A model generated the notes under the pieces. It ran no database searches, was not told where the DNA came from, and was given only the letters and a program-made list of their open reading frames with translations. Positions 25,261-33,535 of a DNA stretch of 64,000 nucleotides are shown one piece after another (within the stretch, counting starts at the first letter, position 1; each line of letters opens with the position of its first letter). Made by a program: the position numbers and the translations under genes. Source of the DNA: Sinomonas terrae (GTDB taxonomy: Bacteria; Actinomycetota; Actinomycetes; Actinomycetales; Micrococcaceae). The DNA is taken from NCBI RefSeq assembly GCF_022539255.1, contig NZ_JAKZBV010000001.1, positions 2,666,001 through 2,730,000 of the forward strand, in the 5' to 3' direction.

Positions 25261-26967
25261 CTAGCGTCCGCTGATGTGGTCGGTGTTCGGTGCCATCGAC
25301 TCGGCCGCGGTCCGCCCGCGGCGGGCGGCGGTCCGGGCCGCCTCCCTCCCGGCGAGCAGGAACGCCGCGGCGCCGCCGGAGGCGACCTTGCCGGCTGTCT
25401 TGGCGGTCACGGCCCCGACCCGCCCGGCGGTCTGGAGGGCAGACCGACGCCCGCGCGGCTCGCCCGCTGGCGGGCCGGCGGGCCCAGTGCCGTGTCCCTG
25501 CTGAACGGGGACCCGGCCGGCGTCCTGGCCTCGATTGAATATGCTGCGCTGCTGGCGGATCAGCGAGCTCAGACCGGCCCCGGCACCCGCCACGGCGGCC
25601 GCCCCGACGACGGAGCTGCGGCCGGCGCCGATGCTGGTCGAGGCGGACGGGAGCAGCGGCACCCATTTGAACAGGCCCATCGGGGCGAAGGCCAGTCCCA
25701 GCATCGCGGCGGCGGCGATGAACACGCTCGAGGCGTTCACCAGGGCGTCGTCGACGCCTTCCTTGAATGCCGGCTGGCCGGCCACGAAGACAAACACTGC
25801 CCCGACGAGGAGGATCAGCAGCGGCTTGGACAGGCAGATCGCAAGCCAGAGCGTGCTCATCTTGGCCACCCGGGCCCGGTAGGCCGGGTGGGCGAGGAAC
25901 CCGATGGCCAGGGCTATGCCGAGGCCGATCATGTAGAGCGCGAACGGCTGGAGGAAGAGCGTTCCCAGGAGCCCCCAGGCGCCGAGGAAGAGCAGCCCGA
26001 ACAGGATGACAGCCGCGAGCGGGCCGAAGGCCCCGTTGGACTGGTAGGAGGCGAAGCGGGAGACCACCTCCATGAAGGCGGCGATCCTGGTCGCGGTCCA
26101 GTCGGTGAAGGCCTCGGTGAAGCCGGCGAACCAGTCGTTGACCACGTGTCCGATGGCCGGGCCGAACAGCACGAGCACGACGGACAGCGGCCCGTACCAG
26201 AGGAGGGAGCGCCGCACTTCGTCCAGGTCGATGTCCTCGTCCTTGGCGGCGTCCTTCCAGAGCTTGAAGTACATCAGGGCCAGGATCACCAGGCCGATGG
26301 CTGAGAACGCCGCCCAGGTGTCCCGGAATCCGTCGTCGATGCTGAACGCCGTGGTCTTGGTCAGGTTCTGCACGACTTCGCTGGTGGCCTTCACGCCGTC
26401 GGCCTTGACGGTGTTGGCGAACTGCTCGAAGCCGTCTTTGGGGTTGGAGATGAACCCGATGACGTCCATGGTCCCGAGGATGAACTGGCCGCCGGGCGAG
26501 GCCGCGATGACGCCCTTTAGGACCGATCCGGCTATGGGAGCCATGGATGCGACGGCATTGTCGAGCCTGCAGGCCATCGAAGCGGCAGGGTTGCCGATGG
26601 CCATGTAAGCCGAGCAGAGGCTCGCGCCGTCCTGGGCCGGGCTGTAGGCGAGGGCCTGCTCGGGAGTGGTCAGGAACATCCCGAACGCCTTGGCCGTGTC
26701 CTGCTCGCACGAGCTTGGCAGTGCCAGGTGCAGGGCGTTGATTCCGCAGGCGTCCTGCGAAAGCTTCTGCACGATCGAGTCCCGGATCTGGCTGCGCTGT
26801 GCGGGCGGGAGCCCCGCGAGGCGCTTCATCTCGTCGGCGTTCAGATTCGAGGACTGGGGCTGCGACGGGTCGGCCGCATAGGCGGCCTGGGCCGAGACGA
26901 CGCCGAAGCTGAACACGACGATCAGGGCCGCGGCGACGGCGCGCGTTCTAGCGGACAGCGTTCGCAT
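25261..26967 (-). CDS. VirB6/TrbL-like polytopic membrane protein of the conjugation channel
   Basis: 568 residues. A cleavable-looking signal peptide (AAYAA near 28-32) is followed by a soluble segment with conserved Cys residues (QDACGINALH and PSSCEQD). From about residue 215 to 425 there are some six to eight membrane helices, and a charged, Gly/Arg-rich cytoplasmic tail completes it. This layout fits VirB6/TrbL components that line the inner-membrane channel; the assignment rests on architecture and position. Its start overlaps the upstream gene by 20 bp, and the SCO6880-type gene follows after 17 bp. Confidence 0.75.
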   Translation of the reverse strand: MRTLSARTRAVAAALIVVFSFGVVSAQAAYAADPSQPQSSNLNADEMKRLAGLPPAQRSQIRDSIVQKLSQDACGINALHLALPSSCEQDTAKAFGMFLTTPEQALAYSPAQDGASLCSAYMAIGNPAASMACRLDNAVASMAPIAGSVLKGVIAASPGGQFILGTMDVIGFISNPKDGFEQFANTVKADGVKATSEVVQNLTKTTAFSIDDGFRDTWAAFSAIGLVILALMYFKLWKDAAKDEDIDLDEVRRSLLWYGPLSVVLVLFGPAIGHVVNDWFAGFTEAFTDWTATRIAAFMEVVSRFASYQSNGAFGPLAAVILFGLLFLGAWGLLGTLFLQPFALYMIGLGIALAIGFLAHPAYRARVAKMSTLWLAICLSKPLLILLVGAVFVFVAGQPAFKEGVDDALVNASSVFIAAAAMLGLAFAPMGLFKWVPLLPSASTSIGAGRSSVVGAAAVAGAGAGLSSLIRQQRSIFNRGQDAGRVPVQQGHGTGPAGPPAGEPRGRRSALQTAGRVGAVTAKTAGKVASGGAAAFLLAGREAARTAARRGRTAAESMAPNTDHISGR

Positions 26968-27739
26968 AATCGATCCACCCTTCCCGGGAGACGTCTTTGA
27001 ATGCCTGGTTGGCCAGGTCCTTGGTCAGCACCGGCGGTTTGCCCTCCGGCGCGGGAAGCGCGGCGAGGTTCGGGCCGCGGTCTGGAAGACGGCCTCCGAG
27101 CGTGCCGTTGTCGCCGAGCGGAGGCTGGCTTCGGGCGACCTTCCAGTCCCCTCCCTGCCACGAAAGGTCCAGTGACTGGGTCACGAAGCTCGCCTTGGGG
27201 CCGGCGCCGGTCTGGGCGTCGATGCGGGCGTAGACGACCTGCACCAGGGCACTTCTGCGTTCGGTGCAGGAGACCATCCGGTAGAGCCCGCCGCTCTCGA
27301 CGTCGGTCCTGGTGACCCAGTCGCCACCGAAGGTCCGGATGCCGCTGGCGTTGAGGTTCTTGGCCTCGAGGTCGGCAAGCGTGGCCAGGTCCTTGAGCTC
27401 GTCGGCGTTCACGTCGATCTGGGCGAGGGCCTTCTGCTGTACCGGCCAGGCGCTCGGGTGCACGTCGGCGATGACGGGCATGAAGTTCGCCGCGGCTGCT
27501 GCCGCGGAGTTGCAGCTCCCGTCGTACCCGACCGGGGTCCTGCCGTCGGCGGAGACGCCGGTTCCGCCCGCACCGATCTTCACTGGCGAGACTGGGAAAC
27601 CGAGCTTGCCGCCGCCGGCGACCGTGGCCACTGGCTCGGGGGCCGGCTGGTCGTGGCGGGTGCCGAGGATGAGCGCGGCGGCCGTGACGGCTGCCACGAC
27701 CATGGCGGCGGCCAGGATGGCCTTCCAGTGGCGGTGCAT
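26948..27739 (-). CDS. Membrane-anchored conjugation protein, VirB8/TcpC-like in layout
   Basis: 263 residues. One N-terminal transmembrane helix (about 8-26, positive-inside HRHWK) is followed by an extracytoplasmic domain with three Cys residues. 'VQVVYARIDAQTGAGP' and 'LDLSWQGGDWKVA' suggest the NTF2-like fold of VirB8/TcpC proteins. I infer the class from topology, size and location between the small membrane protein and the VirB6-like gene; no diagnostic motif is visible. Four bases separate it from the upstream gene. Confidence 0.6.
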   Translation of the reverse strand: MHRHWKAILAAAMVVAAVTAAALILGTRHDQPAPEPVATVAGGGKLGFPVSPVKIGAGGTGVSADGRTPVGYDGSCNSAAAAAANFMPVIADVHPSAWPVQQKALAQIDVNADELKDLATLADLEAKNLNASGIRTFGGDWVTRTDVESGGLYRMVSCTERRSALVQVVYARIDAQTGAGPKASFVTQSLDLSWQGGDWKVARSQPPLGDNGTLGGRLPDRGPNLAALPAPEGKPPVLTKDLANQAFKDVSREGWIDYANAVR

Positions 27740-27743
27740 GCCG

Positions 27744-28088
27744 CTATGCCCCGATAGCGCCGGCGAGGGCCAGGATGAACCCGAGGATCAGCCCGGCGGC
27801 CGCGGTGCAGCCGAAGACGAGCGTGGTCTTCTTCACGCCCTGGGCGCCCTCGGCGATGTCGTCGACGTGGCCCCTCTGCCGGGCGACGCCCCACCGGGCC
27901 AGGGCCATCAGGAACGCGCCGGCGACGACGATGAGCGCCAGGCCCCAGATGCCGCCCAGGAGCAGGCCCGCGGCGTTCTTGAACTTGACGCCGAAGACGT
28001 TGAAGTTCGGGCTGGTCCAGTCGAGCGGGTTCTCGACGAATGGCGCCGCGGAGCGGATGACGAGTTCGGAGGTGAGAGCGGTCAGCAT
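27744..28088 (-). CDS. Small two-helix membrane protein of the conjugation operon
   Basis: 114 residues with two hydrophobic helices (about 40-65 and 90-112) joined by a charged loop (RQRGHVDDIAEGAQGVKK). In position and shape it resembles VirB2/TrbC-type pilin-like or other small channel subunits of Gram-positive conjugation systems. ATG 28088 has an AAGG box eight bases upstream. The much longer frame reaching 28820 is antisense-like arginine-rich translation of the ATPase gene and is not real. Confidence 0.65.
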   Translation of the reverse strand: MLTALTSELVIRSAAPFVENPLDWTSPNFNVFGVKFKNAAGLLLGGIWGLALIVVAGAFLMALARWGVARQRGHVDDIAEGAQGVKKTTLVFGCTAAAGLILGFILALAGAIGA

Positions 28089-28090
28089 GT

Positions 28091-29296
28091 TTAGCGCCTT
28101 CCATGTGTGATCGGGTCGGCCTGGGTGGGTGCGGAGGCGGCATCGACGGAGTGGAGGCCGTCGGCGATCGCCGCGGCTGCGCGCTCGAAGGCGCGGCGGA
28201 CCGGGTGCCCTACGAGCTGCCAGTCGATGATCGAGCCGGTGTCGAGGGCCTTGTCGTAGGGGACGTCGATCACAGCGCGGACGGTGCCCTGGAGGGCCTT
28301 GCGCAGCTCGGCGCGCTCGGCGGCCGCCGAAGAGGCACCGCCTCCCTGCGTGACGAGCACCACCGCATCGGCGACGAGCTCCCTGTAACGAGGGTTGCCG
28401 GTGCGCTCGGACATCGACTCCAGCTGCTCGATCATCCGCAGCGCCGAGACAACGGCGTTGCGCTTGAGGGTCGTGGGGATCACGAGCTGGTCCGCGACGT
28501 CGATCGCGGCCAGCCAGTTCGCGCTGCGGGTGTTGTTGCCCGTGTCGACGAGGATCGTGTCGTAGAAACGGGTCAGGACCGCATGGAGCCGGTTGAACTC
28601 CTCGACGCCGATCTGCTTCATCCGGTCGGGGTCCTCGTCGGAGACGAGGACGTTGAACGAGTTGTTCCCCTGGTGGCGGGTGTAGAAGGACAGTTCGCCC
28701 TTGCGGGCCTCGATCCGCTCGAACGACCCCAACGCCCGCAAGAGGTCCCAGACCGTCCGGGTCGAGTCGTTCGAGCTCGTGCGCACACCGAGCGTGCCCA
28801 TCGTCTCGTTGTTGTCCCACACGAGCGTCTGCAACGCCGAGTGCCTGCCGAACGTCGAGCCGAGCCCGATGCTGCAGGTCGTCTTCCCGACCCCGCCCAG
28901 AGGCTGGGCCACCATCACCATCATGGGGCGGCTGTAGATCCGCTGGATCGCCGCGATGTCAGCCCTGCGCCCGAGCTCCTCGGTCCCGGCCTTCGGGCTC
29001 ACCAGGCCGAAGGTCACCGCGCGGATCAACGCCTGCCACCCGGAGGTCGGGGGCAGCTGGTCGTCGACGTTCTCCTTCCGCAGGATCGCCGAGCTCCTCC
29101 GCCCGCGCACGAGGGGCTCTGCCTGCACCGGTGCCTCGGGCTCAGGTGGCGACGGTTCCGCCATCGGTGCGACCAGGTCGGGGACCGCCCCCACGGCCGC
29201 CTCGGGCGTGAGGTGGTCATCGATATCGGCGGCCAGGTCCGCGATCGCCGAGCGGTGAGCGGCGCCTCGCTCCGTCCCCTGCCAGTTCGTCGTCAT
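28091..29296 (-). CDS. ParA/MinD-like ATPase with an atypical P-loop
   Basis: 401 residues: a disordered acidic N-terminus (1-110), then a MinD/ParA/CpaE-type ATPase domain. The P-loop reads QPLGGVGKTT at 131-140. Position 133 is Leu, where ParA/MinD proteins carry the signature Lys (KGGxGKT). 'TILVDTGNNTRSANWL' is the switch II/Walker B region. Such ATPases are common in actinobacterial ICEs upstream of the channel genes. It may position the apparatus rather than partition DNA (inference). Start ATG 29296 has AGAGGAA upstream; the extended frame to 29365 is not needed. Confidence 0.8.
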   Translation of the reverse strand: MTTNWQGTERGAAHRSAIADLAADIDDHLTPEAAVGAVPDLVAPMAEPSPPEPEAPVQAEPLVRGRRSSAILRKENVDDQLPPTSGWQALIRAVTFGLVSPKAGTEELGRRADIAAIQRIYSRPMMVMVAQPLGGVGKTTCSIGLGSTFGRHSALQTLVWDNNETMGTLGVRTSSNDSTRTVWDLLRALGSFERIEARKGELSFYTRHQGNNSFNVLVSDEDPDRMKQIGVEEFNRLHAVLTRFYDTILVDTGNNTRSANWLAAIDVADQLVIPTTLKRNAVVSALRMIEQLESMSERTGNPRYRELVADAVVLVTQGGGASSAAAERAELRKALQGTVRAVIDVPYDKALDTGSIIDWQLVGHPVRRAFERAAAAIADGLHSVDAASAPTQADPITHGRR

Positions 29297-29325
29297 GGAT
29301 TCCTCTTCCTCTTGCGCTGTCTGTC

Positions 29326-29874
29326 TCATCCGGAGCCCGGGACGTTGAACCGGACGACTTTCCATGGGGCCTCGGCGCCGTCGCGGTGCAGGACCACCTC
29401 GTAGGCCCCCTGCGGCGATCCGAACCGGGCCGACGCCGCATAGCCGTTGGCCTCGTCAACGACCAGCTCCCCGGTTCCGAACGAGGCGATCTCGATCGTG
29501 GACGGATCGACGTCCGCATAGTCCTGCACCGCCTGGGCTGTCAGGAGCGGGCGAAGGTCCGCGATCCATGCCTGGGCGTTCACCCCCGGGCGGGCGTACA
29601 GGGTCATGGCCCTCGTTGCGACGTCGAGGGCTGCTGCCTTCGACCTCGCGTCCCACGCCACGCCCAAGGTCGCAGGAGGCGTCCCCCCTCCCGGCGCCTG
29701 CGGGCTGTCCTCGGCACTGAGCGACACCGAGGCCGAGGCGGTGGGGCCGGCTGGCGACGACGCGCCCGGATGCGGGGTCGAGGCCGCAGGGGATGCGGCG
29801 CACCCTACTGTGAGGGCGAGCGCAAGCAACGTCGCGGCCGGGGCAGCCGTCTTGGCGGCTGGGCTAGGAGGCAA
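29326..29874 (-). CDS. Putative lipoprotein of the conjugation operon
   Basis: 182 residues. The signal peptide ends in ALTVGC (Cys25, an imperfect lipobox), followed by a Ser/Pro/Ala linker to about 70 and a small domain of about 110 residues with 'GYAASARFGSPQGAYEVVL' and a 'WKVVRFNV' ending, similar in style to NTF2-like conjugation proteins. The start is a TTG at 29874 overlapping the end of the wall-hydrolase gene, with GAAGGAC upstream. Probably sits on the outer face of the membrane near the channel. No family name can be given from sequence. Confidence 0.65.
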   Translation of the reverse strand: MPPSPAAKTAAPAATLLALALTVGCAASPAASTPHPGASSPAGPTASASVSLSAEDSPQAPGGGTPPATLGVAWDARSKAAALDVATRAMTLYARPGVNAQAWIADLRPLLTAQAVQDYADVDPSTIEIASFGTGELVVDEANGYAASARFGSPQGAYEVVLHRDGAEAPWKVVRFNVPGSG

Positions 29875-30940
29875 GGCCGAAGTCCTTCCGGGCGGGCACG
29901 TACAGGAAGGCGCTCGGCGTGCTGCTCCTGACCGTGCGCGTGTAGTAGGCGTGGTCGTTGGGGGCGGGGTTGCCGTTATACCCCTCCTCGAGGAACGTCC
30001 CGTCCGTGTTCACCGCCTTCACCACAGCGACGTGGCCGAGGCCTCCGGCTCCGCCGACGTTCGGCGCGTACCAGACGATGGCGCCGGGCTCTGGGTCCTT
30101 GCCGGTGGGCCAGCCCCTTGCGTCCCAGCCGTCCTTCCACGTCAGGGCCGATCCGAGGGGCTTCCCGTCGGGGCGGAACGTGGAGTTGAGGACCTTGAAC
30201 GGGAACGTGGTGCTGCCAAGTTCCTGGTTGACCCGCCAGAGGGCGAAGTCGACGCACTCGCGCGTGAACATGCCGTCCGGAGACGTCGCATCGACCGGAC
30301 CGGCGCCCCAGGGCAGGTCGTCCCCCGAACCCCCGGCGGCCGGGCAGGCTGTCCCCCCGGCGATGTCGGAGGCGTTCACGCCCTCCAATGCGCTCACCAC
30401 TGCGGTCGCGGCGGGCCAGTAGCTCGCGTAGTGGTACGGGTCGGCGTTGCGCTGGACCCTGTGGGCGGCGATCGTCGGATCCAGCTCCGCCCAGCCCTGG
30501 ACGCCCTGAAGCTTCTTGAAGAAATCGGCGGCGCTCGTGCCCGGGTCCATACGGTCCTCCGGCGAACCCCACGCACCGTTTCCCCGCTGCTGGAACAGGC
30601 CCAGGCTGTCGGGGCCGGCGGCGTCCCCGTGGTCCAGGACCCGCAGGCCGGACTCCCCCATCGCCGTCATCACGCCGATCGCCTGCCCGCGGACAGACAG
30701 CCCCATCGCCTTGCCGGTATCGATGATGGTCCTCGCGTTCGCCAGCTGGACACCGGAGTAGCCGTCGATCTCCCCGGACCCGGCATCCACGGCCGACGAT
30801 CCCGAAGCGGCCGGGACGCACGCGGCTTGGGCCGCCACGGGCGACGCACTGCCGCTGCCGTCTGTCACGACCGTGACCAAGGCCACGGACCCGGCGAGGA
30901 GCGCAGCCGCTGCCGCCCCTAACGCCGTCCTTGAACCCAT
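29864..30940 (-). CDS. Secreted peptidoglycan hydrolase: lysozyme/transglycosylase-like plus CHAP domain
   Basis: 358 residues. After an N-terminal signal/anchor helix (6-27) comes a goose-type/SLT-like muramidase region at about 60-180: 'AMGLSVRGQAIGVMTAMGES' with the catalytic Glu (parts shown), then 'SLGLFQQR'. A CHAP endopeptidase domain follows at about 225-355: 'ECVDFALWRVNQ' with the catalytic Cys and 'GLGHVAVVKAV' with the His. Two-domain hydrolases like this open the cell wall for Gram-positive conjugation (Tn916 Orf14, pCW3 TcpG). GGAGGTGA six bases before the ATG is a near-perfect ribosome binding site. First gene of the leftward operon. Confidence 0.88.
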   Translation of the reverse strand: MGSRTALGAAAAALLAGSVALVTVVTDGSGSASPVAAQAACVPAASGSSAVDAGSGEIDGYSGVQLANARTIIDTGKAMGLSVRGQAIGVMTAMGESGLRVLDHGDAAGPDSLGLFQQRGNGAWGSPEDRMDPGTSAADFFKKLQGVQGWAELDPTIAAHRVQRNADPYHYASYWPAATAVVSALEGVNASDIAGGTACPAAGGSGDDLPWGAGPVDATSPDGMFTRECVDFALWRVNQELGSTTFPFKVLNSTFRPDGKPLGSALTWKDGWDARGWPTGKDPEPGAIVWYAPNVGGAGGLGHVAVVKAVNTDGTFLEEGYNGNPAPNDHAYYTRTVRSSTPSAFLYVPARKDFGLAS

Positions 30941-31375
30941 GCGGAGTCACCTCCCCGAATTGCTTCCACTTCTCGAGGTGCACCGACAGGGCCGACAGGG
31001 AGGCCGCAACCTGGCATGAACGAGACCGAGTTCATTCAGACGTGGATCAATCGACAATTGCGGATTCTGGCAGACGAAGCCACGGCTGGCGACACCACAC
31101 GTCAAATCCATACGGCATTCCGTCAAATCTTCAAGAGTACGCTCCGAGAACGACGGGCCTCATCGGTAGGGCCCGAAAGCGCAACCCCGGGTTGATCTGG
31201 GCGAACGCGCAAGGGCCTCGTTCCCGGCTGAAAGCCGCCGGTTGCGTCGTTGATCTGAGCTGCCACTGGCTATAAACTCCCTCGGTTTCTGAACGGCCTG
31301 CCAATCGGAATCCCGTTCCCTCGGTTGCCGACACCCGACCGGGGCCTGGGCGACTGACTGGCTAGTCTGAGGTCT
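30941..31375. other. 435-bp divergent control region between conjugation operon and HD gene
   Basis: Must hold the promoter of the leftward conjugation operon and that of the HD gene. For the latter, TAGTCT at 31363-31368 ends seven bases before the ATG, indicating a leaderless transcript. A short frame (31016-31195) is listed separately. I see no clear inverted repeat. Confidence 0.5.
31016..31195 (+). CDS. Possible small ORF, function unknown
   Basis: 59 codons from ATG 31016, beginning MNETEFIQTWINRQLRILAD. Amino-acid composition is plausible for a small helical protein and less GC-skewed than its surroundings, but there is no ribosome binding site at a proper distance (GGGAGG is about 15 bases upstream) and no recognisable family. 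It may be a remnant or a chance frame. Confidence 0.25.
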   Translation: MNETEFIQTWINRQLRILADEATAGDTTRQIHTAFRQIFKSTLRERRASSVGPESATPG

Positions 31376-31930
31376 ATGACTTCTCTGGTCGAGCGGGCGC
31401 GGGCTGTGGCGTTGGAGACGCTTTCCGATCTTCCGTCGAGGCGGGCGCACGTAGTCGGGGTTGCCGCCACGGCCCGGTCGACCGCCGAGCAGTTGGGGCT
31501 GTCGGGGCGCGATGAGGTGGTGGCAGCAGCGTGGCTTCATGACGTCGGCTATGCCGAGCATCTCGCGGTGACCGGCTTCCATCCCATCGATGGAGCCATG
31601 TTTGTCAGGGACCAGGGTTTTCCCGATGCGGTGGTGTCGCTCGTGGCGTACCACACGGGAGCGGAGACCGAGGCCGCGGAGCGGGGACTGTCAGATGCAC
31701 TGGCTGCGTTTGAGCGGCCTGATGCCGCGCTGCTGGATGTGCTGACGTTCTCCGACCTCACTGTCGGACCGGAGGGCGAGCCCGTAGAAGTGGAGGACCG
31801 GATCGCGGAGATTCTGTCGCGGTATCCGGACAGGCACCCGGTGAACAGGGCGGTGGTGCGGTCGTCTCCTGTCCTGCTTGCTGCGGCGCAGAGGGTGAAA
31901 CGTCGGATTGCCGCAGTGGACGCCGGCTAG
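31376..31930 (+). CDS. HD domain-containing hydrolase
   Basis: 184-residue metal-dependent phosphohydrolase of the HD superfamily. The metal ligands are visible as His25 (RRAHVVG), His55-Asp56 (WLHDVGY), His69 (GFHPIDGA) and His93 (YHTGAE), with a later Asp in FSDLTV. HD proteins hydrolyse nucleotides or cyclic nucleotides; the exact substrate is not evident. It converges on the Nudix/XRE pair 26 bp away inside the ICE, and all three are cargo rather than transfer genes. Confidence 0.85.
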   Translation: MTSLVERARAVALETLSDLPSRRAHVVGVAATARSTAEQLGLSGRDEVVAAAWLHDVGYAEHLAVTGFHPIDGAMFVRDQGFPDAVVSLVAYHTGAETEAAERGLSDALAAFERPDAALLDVLTFSDLTVGPEGEPVEVEDRIAEILSRYPDRHPVNRAVVRSSPVLLAAAQRVKRRIAAVDAG

Positions 31931-31956
31931 CGGCCTTTTTCGGGGTCGGGAGATGC

Positions 31957-32427
31957 TCAGCCGAGGTAGGGGGCGGGGCGGCGCTCGAGGTAGTGGCTGA
32001 TCCTCAGGCTCATCGAGGGGTGCATGTCCAGTTCGGGGATGCGTTCGGGCTCGACCCAGGCAATGTCGGTGCTCTCGGTGTCATAGGCGAGGGTGCCACC
32101 GAGGAGTTCGGTGGTGAAGCAGAGCGAGAACTGTTGGCGGACTTCGCCATCGGTGTATTCGATGACGTGATTGGGGTTGGTGTAGACCCCGACGAGCCCG
32201 GTAATGCGGACATCGAGCCCGGTTTCTTCCCTGACTTCACGGACCGCGCAGTCTTCGATGGACTCCCCGAGCTCCATCCCGCCGCCCGGGAGCGCCCAGA
32301 GCCCGTTGTCCTTGCGATGCACGAGGGCAATCCTGCCCCCGTCGTCTATGACGACGGCTGTGGTGGACGGGACGACGCTGTTGGGCTTGGGGGCGTTCGG
32401 GTTGTTGAAATGGTCTGTTCGGGACAT
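31957..32427 (-). CDS. Nudix hydrolase
   Basis: 156-residue Nudix pyrophosphohydrolase, which cleaves nucleoside diphosphates linked to another moiety. The Nudix box runs from 49 to 71, starting GGMELGESIEDC and ending REVREETGL, with all the metal-binding Glu residues. The start ATG at 32427 is preceded by GGAGGA. It lies two bases after the stop of the XRE regulator, so the two form an operon. Likely substrate classes are oxidised or sugar nucleotides, but this cannot be decided. Confidence 0.9.
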   Translation of the reverse strand: MSRTDHFNNPNAPKPNSVVPSTTAVVIDDGGRIALVHRKDNGLWALPGGGMELGESIEDCAVREVREETGLDVRITGLVGVYTNPNHVIEYTDGEVRQQFSLCFTTELLGGTLAYDTESTDIAWVEPERIPELDMHPSMSLRISHYLERRPAPYLG

Positions 32428-32429
32428 CC

Positions 32430-33242
32430 TCAGATTCCTCCGTCGTTGCTGTGAACGGGATAGGCCGTCGCCCAGATGCGTTCGAATGCGGTTGTGTAGG
32501 TCTCCCAGGGGACTGCGGCGGTGTCCTCGGTGAGGATGAAGACAGGGTTGTCGCTGGCCGGAGAACCGTAGACGTGGGGATTGACGACCATGGTGCTGTC
32601 CGCGCGGAAGATCGACGTGTACAAGGACGTGCCGTGGACTCTGATGCTGACGTTGGCTTCGTCTGCTATCGGTTTGAGGCGCCGGATAGTCATTCTGCAT
32701 CTGTCGCCGAGGCTGTGTTCGATCTGTTCCTCGATGCCGCGCCGGTGGACCGCCTCGGAGGTCGGGTCGCCCGCCATGAAGCGAATCAGCGCGCCCCTGC
32801 GTGCTGCGCCGCGGGCGAGATCCAGGAACCTCGGAACGGTGTCGAATAAGAACGTCCCGCCGTACACGCAGATATCGATCTGCTCGGATGCGCCGCCGAA
32901 GAGGTCGGCCCAGGTATCCCTCGGTACGTGGGCGCGGCTGGGGTAGAAGACGGCGGGGATCGTCCCCGCGCCGCTCGCGCGAGGTGGGGAGAAAAGCTGA
33001 GGCCAGAGGTCGTGGAGTTCGCATTCAAGCGCCCGGGCGACGGCATTCGCGTTCTCCCGCTGGGGCTTCGTTTCGCCGTCGAGCCAGCGTTCGATGGTGC
33101 GCTGGTCGATGCCCGACTTGCGCGCTAATGCCGCCGCTGTGAGTGCCTTGGCGGCCATGCGCGCGCTCAGCAGCTTGTTCCGTTCGCGCACCTGAGCGGC
33201 GGGCCTGTCTTCTTCCCGGGCGGTGGCATTGGTTTCGGTCAA
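32430..33242 (-). CDS. XRE-family regulator with a C-terminal DUF5919/PLD-like domain
   Basis: 270 residues. An N-terminal HTH at about 20-75 ('ALTAAALARKSGIDQRTIERW') is followed by a C-terminal domain of about 160 residues. That domain has 'EQIDICVYGGTFLFDTVP', 'RGALIRFMAGDP', 'VRVHGTSLYTSIFRADSTM' (shown in part) and a final 'FERIWATA', consistent with the DUF5919-type phospholipase D-like fold that follows HTH domains in actinobacteria. I choose TTG 33242, because AAGGAG lies five bases upstream; ATG 33272 has no ribosome binding site. Operon with the Nudix gene. The domain may sense a nucleotide signal (inference). Confidence 0.8.
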   Translation of the reverse strand: MTETNATAREEDRPAAQVRERNKLLSARMAAKALTAAALARKSGIDQRTIERWLDGETKPQRENANAVARALECELHDLWPQLFSPPRASGAGTIPAVFYPSRAHVPRDTWADLFGGASEQIDICVYGGTFLFDTVPRFLDLARGAARRGALIRFMAGDPTSEAVHRRGIEEQIEHSLGDRCRMTIRRLKPIADEANVSIRVHGTSLYTSIFRADSTMVVNPHVYGSPASDNPVFILTEDTAAVPWETYTTAFERIWATAYPVHSNDGGI

Positions 33243-33535
33243 CGGCACTCCTTGGACATCGGTAAGCCTCATTCTGCCGTGGTGTGGGGGGCTTCTGTCC
33301 AAGGACTGGCGCCTGAATGACGTGGGAATGCCGGAAATGGGCGCTTTAAGTGGTCATGTACTCCAATCAGGTGGGGGCACAGACCTCGACAGCTGGGCGA
33401 GCCCGCTTGAGCCGGGTCACCGGACACTCGCTCGCCCGCTCCTTGTTGCCCGTCGCTGGCTCGGTGATTCGGTGACGCACCTCATGGTTGCTTGGCCGCC
33501 CGGCGCTTGGGCGGCATCGAACGGAGGAGGCTGTG

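Noticed and set aside
23696..26710. A single 1542-codon fusion ORF joining VirB6 shadow, SCO6880-type and VirB4-type
   Set aside because: The apparent fusion results from open shadow frames and a one-base frameshift. Proper starts with ribosome binding sites at 25243 and 23695 define separate genes.
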